Positions 15,101 to 16,028 of a stretch of 16,028 nt of DNA are shown in pieces; position 1 is the stretch's first letter, and each line of letters opens with the position of its first letter. Source of the stretch: an uncultured Candidatus Melainabacteria bacterium (lineage in GTDB: Bacteria > Cyanobacteriota > Vampirovibrionia > Gastranaerophilales > Gastranaerophilaceae); NCBI GenBank assembly GCA_934747325.1, contig CAKVGW010000040.1:1-16028 (forward strand). Direction: 5' to 3'. The notes beneath the pieces were generated by a model. The model searched no databases, had not been told where the DNA came from, and saw only the letters and a list, made by a program, of their open reading frames with translations. The translations under genes were made by a program, and so were the position numbers.

Positions 15101-16028
15101 GAAAGAAATTTTGTTCTTAAAGAGATTAAAAATATTTTGACAAGAAATAAAGACGCGACTATCGGAATTTTATTAAGGAACAATTTTCAAGTTGCGAATT
15201 GGACGCATTTTATTAATGATGCCGGTTTAAAAACTATTACCAGAAGCGAATCTTTAGGTCAAAAAGGAGTGTTTAATACAATTTATTCAATCCTTAAATT
15301 CATTCAAAATCCTTTTGATAACGAAGTTTTGGTTTCCACTTATGAAACACTTTCAGATTTAGGATTTTATCGTCAAAGATTGCAGTTGGAAATCCGAAAT
15401 TCCGAAACTCCGTTTATTGAAAAAGATGGTGATGATATAGAATCAACAAGCCTTTCACAATTCTTGTGGGATATGCAATATTGGCTAAACTCATCAACAC
15501 TTCCTTTGGAAGAATTAGTTATAAGAATCGGGTTATTTTATTATACAAGTGATATTGAAAAATCAAACGTATATTTAATTGCAACGCTTGTAAAACGACT
15601 TAACGCCAGTGGTAAATTTGATTTAACTTTGCAAAGATTAGAAGAACTTTCTAAGAAACCTTCTTTAAGTGGTTTTAAATTCTTCTCGGAAGAAGAGGAT
15701 AAAGACGCAGCAAAAGGTAAAGTTCAAATTATGACTCTCCATAAATCTAAGGGTGATGAGTTTGAATATGTATTTTTACCTGAGATGGCAGAAAAAAATC
15801 TTTCAATTGACGTAAATCAAGCAAAACTTAAAGCCTCATCTTTATTTATGGAAGAAGTTAAATCGTTTAATCCGAATTATAAACGCAAATCGGAATTAGA
15901 ACTCAAAGAATTTAATTCGGAAGAAAGTTTAAGACTTTTGTATGTTGCAGTTACAAGAGCGCAAAAGAAATTGTTTATTACAACATCGGCTAAAGCTAAA
16001 GGCTGGGGAAATAAAGAAGTTGAACAAA
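12107..16028 (+). CDS. Large UvrD/PcrA-family DNA helicase with degenerate N-terminal helicase module (partial)
   Basis: The frame is open for 1307 codons to the window's right edge, so the C-terminus is missing. The second half is an intact superfamily 1A helicase, an ATP-driven 3'-5' DNA unwinding motor. It has the Q motif RDDQ, Walker A AVPGAGKTT (residues 696-704, K702), a motif Ic-like TIHGLALKIL, Walker B DEAQD (882-886), motif III CGDINQ, motif IV NHSQR, motif V TLHKSKGDEFE and motif VI YVAVTRAQKK. The first half repeats the same plan without ATPase residues: ILVLVQNS, NIHSFFSIVYN, VDDADEMTP (204-212, in place of DEAQD) and a CFDSLGSSR segment. The Walker A position reads VDFRTK. Pairs of active and inactive helicase modules are known in AddAB/AdnAB-type recombination enzymes; whether a nuclease domain follows cannot be seen. 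Residues from about 272 to 307 are encoded by inserted repeats. Confidence 0.85.
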   Translation, partial: MLLNFIKVDFRTKILVDKYLELISVGVKPSEILVLVQNSTLKKQFSDKVLEKINVNAIEKLNIHSFFSIVYNTLIENWCFIENSIPSDKHFILPNLVGLEVSQFLLKDILKKVEVKGYNSKKSLLHQIFRRYSLIVQNNLTSEEVKERSKILKESFAEDAEIIIKRLLSSTLKSRSLDYLRQTLIFNHVYKHTDYFKNIKYLLVDDADEMTPVCFDFIKYLKPQLKDWIICFDSLGSSRCGYLSADTSIEFKLKEVFGEEVISDYKKLKSFSPHPNPLLKGEGMTTNVQHGDSPQVIARSCATKQSIEFNTFPQGEIIFSNILENKHERLENFTLTSLSKRAEILDYTIEKIQKLFKKNILPKDITIITPLQDDMLHFTLRENLKCNLLFLSGSEKLIDNQLVKASLNILKLMLGLEITEMDLRVILSDYVGIPIKYCHKILEVYKQSGLLPAMKLDFYDSNYQKFYEAFESGKEKVENGKCKLSNAVYEMFYKVVTYVDETKINKFNFFIKQLKDFESVLGWKNVIERANEIIVQIENSIIAENPSSTLDIKDDDLIVATPQKIIDNKISTKYQFWLDVSHSDWVKNDTGPLYNAWVMQADWTKDEYTIEDDIFLSKQKTARILRKLLLLAKNHIWACSSLFDPTGAENLGGIEDYLAGGDDNEIIEEKKVFKIIPRDDQKPVLEYKKGSMAISAVPGAGKTTILLALIIKLINRGVVPTNIFVLTYMDSAARNFRERIKNMCPNSNTLPNISTIHGLALKILKENSNYERLNLSSDFDICDDTQRMRIIKGIVGKFTKTEMEEFDRAISVLKLQEGNIDTPSSDKKIEKFKTFFKEYQAQLREGNLIDYDDILIMSVKLLEQNSDILEYYQNICEYIIEDEAQDSSGVQQKLIGLLSGKHKNLIRCGDINQAITTTFSNADVEGFRAFIKNADTTVEMNHSQRCTQDVMTLANNLVDFGNGILPKAFFTSYMQGVKGKNPESENAIYSKIFENAFAERNFVLKEIKNILTRNKDATIGILLRNNFQVANWTHFINDAGLKTITRSESLGQKGVFNTIYSILKFIQNPFDNEVLVSTYETLSDLGFYRQRLQLEIRNSETPFIEKDGDDIESTSLSQFLWDMQYWLNSSTLPLEELVIRIGLFYYTSDIEKSNVYLIATLVKRLNASGKFDLTLQRLEELSKKPSLSGFKFFSEEEDKDAAKGKVQIMTLHKSKGDEFEYVFLPEMAEKNLSIDVNQAKLKASSLFMEEVKSFNPNYKRKSELELKEFNSEESLRLLYVAVTRAQKKLFITTSAKAKGWGNKEVEQ
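12921..12955. repeat. Palindromic repeat inserted in the helicase gene (copy of the AsmA-gene repeat)
   Basis: CCCTCTCCT (12934-12942) pairs perfectly with AGGAGAGGG (12946-12954) around CAA. It is read as SPHPNPLLKGEG, ending in the same GEG phase as the copy at 9066-9084. Its base composition contrasts sharply with the surrounding AT-rich gene. Confidence 0.85.
12992..13024. repeat. Second dispersed repeat (GTCATTGCAAGGAGC type) inside the helicase gene
   Basis: The block starts GTCATTGCAAGGAGC and ends GCGACGAAGCAATCC, with ATTGC (12995-12999) and GCAAT (13018-13022) as inverted ends. From general knowledge, near-identical sequences are scattered in many unrelated bacterial genomes as REP-like repeats. 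Here it is translated in frame as VIARSCATKQS, 37 bp after the first repeat. Confidence 0.75.

Overview
The window is AT-rich bacterial DNA with compact genes. It suggests a strictly or facultatively anaerobic diderm: there is a class III (oxygen-sensitive) ribonucleotide reductase and a large AsmA-type envelope protein. The SigA-like sigma factor resembles cyanobacterial ones, and the GH77 enzyme is divergent with a membrane tail. Together these fit the non-photosynthetic cyanobacterial relatives (Vampirovibrionia/Gastranaerophilales, gut 'Melainabacteria'). That assignment is inference from gene content and base composition, not a database match.

Left end (1-1757): the last 31 codons of a tyrosine recombinase run in from the left and stop at a hairpin shared with a convergent 430-aa gene of unknown function. 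That unknown protein carries an R-x5-H motif in a helical context typical of HEPN ribonuclease domains, so a defence or toxin role is possible. A non-coding stretch with a 17-bp direct repeat spaced exactly 120 bp follows. This part looks like the edge of an integrated element.

Middle (1758-7141): a GH77 4-alpha-glucanotransferase-like enzyme with a C-terminal transmembrane helix is convergent with nrdD (class III reductase), and a bidirectional terminator separates them. A 445-bp gap follows, with a perfect inverted repeat upstream of nrdD and a small tandem-like repeat upstream of the next gene. Then comes a 307-aa sigma-70 family factor.

Right part (7167-16028): an AsmA-like protein (+) ends 2 bp from the end of uvrC (-). 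Both appear to start as leaderless mRNAs, with TATAAT exactly 7 nt before the ATG. UvrC lacks the usual C-terminal helix-hairpin-helix domain. A small winged-helix protein gene (-) is divergent from a very large UvrD-family helicase (+), at least 1307 aa, that runs off the window. The helicase has an inactive-looking N-terminal helicase module followed by an intact one.

The most striking pattern is that short palindromic repeats of the same family (CCCTCTCC / GGAGAGGG hairpin) sit in frame inside two unrelated proteins, the AsmA-like protein and the helicase. In the helicase a second, different repeat lies close behind it. Both insertions fall in probable linkers and keep the reading frame open.
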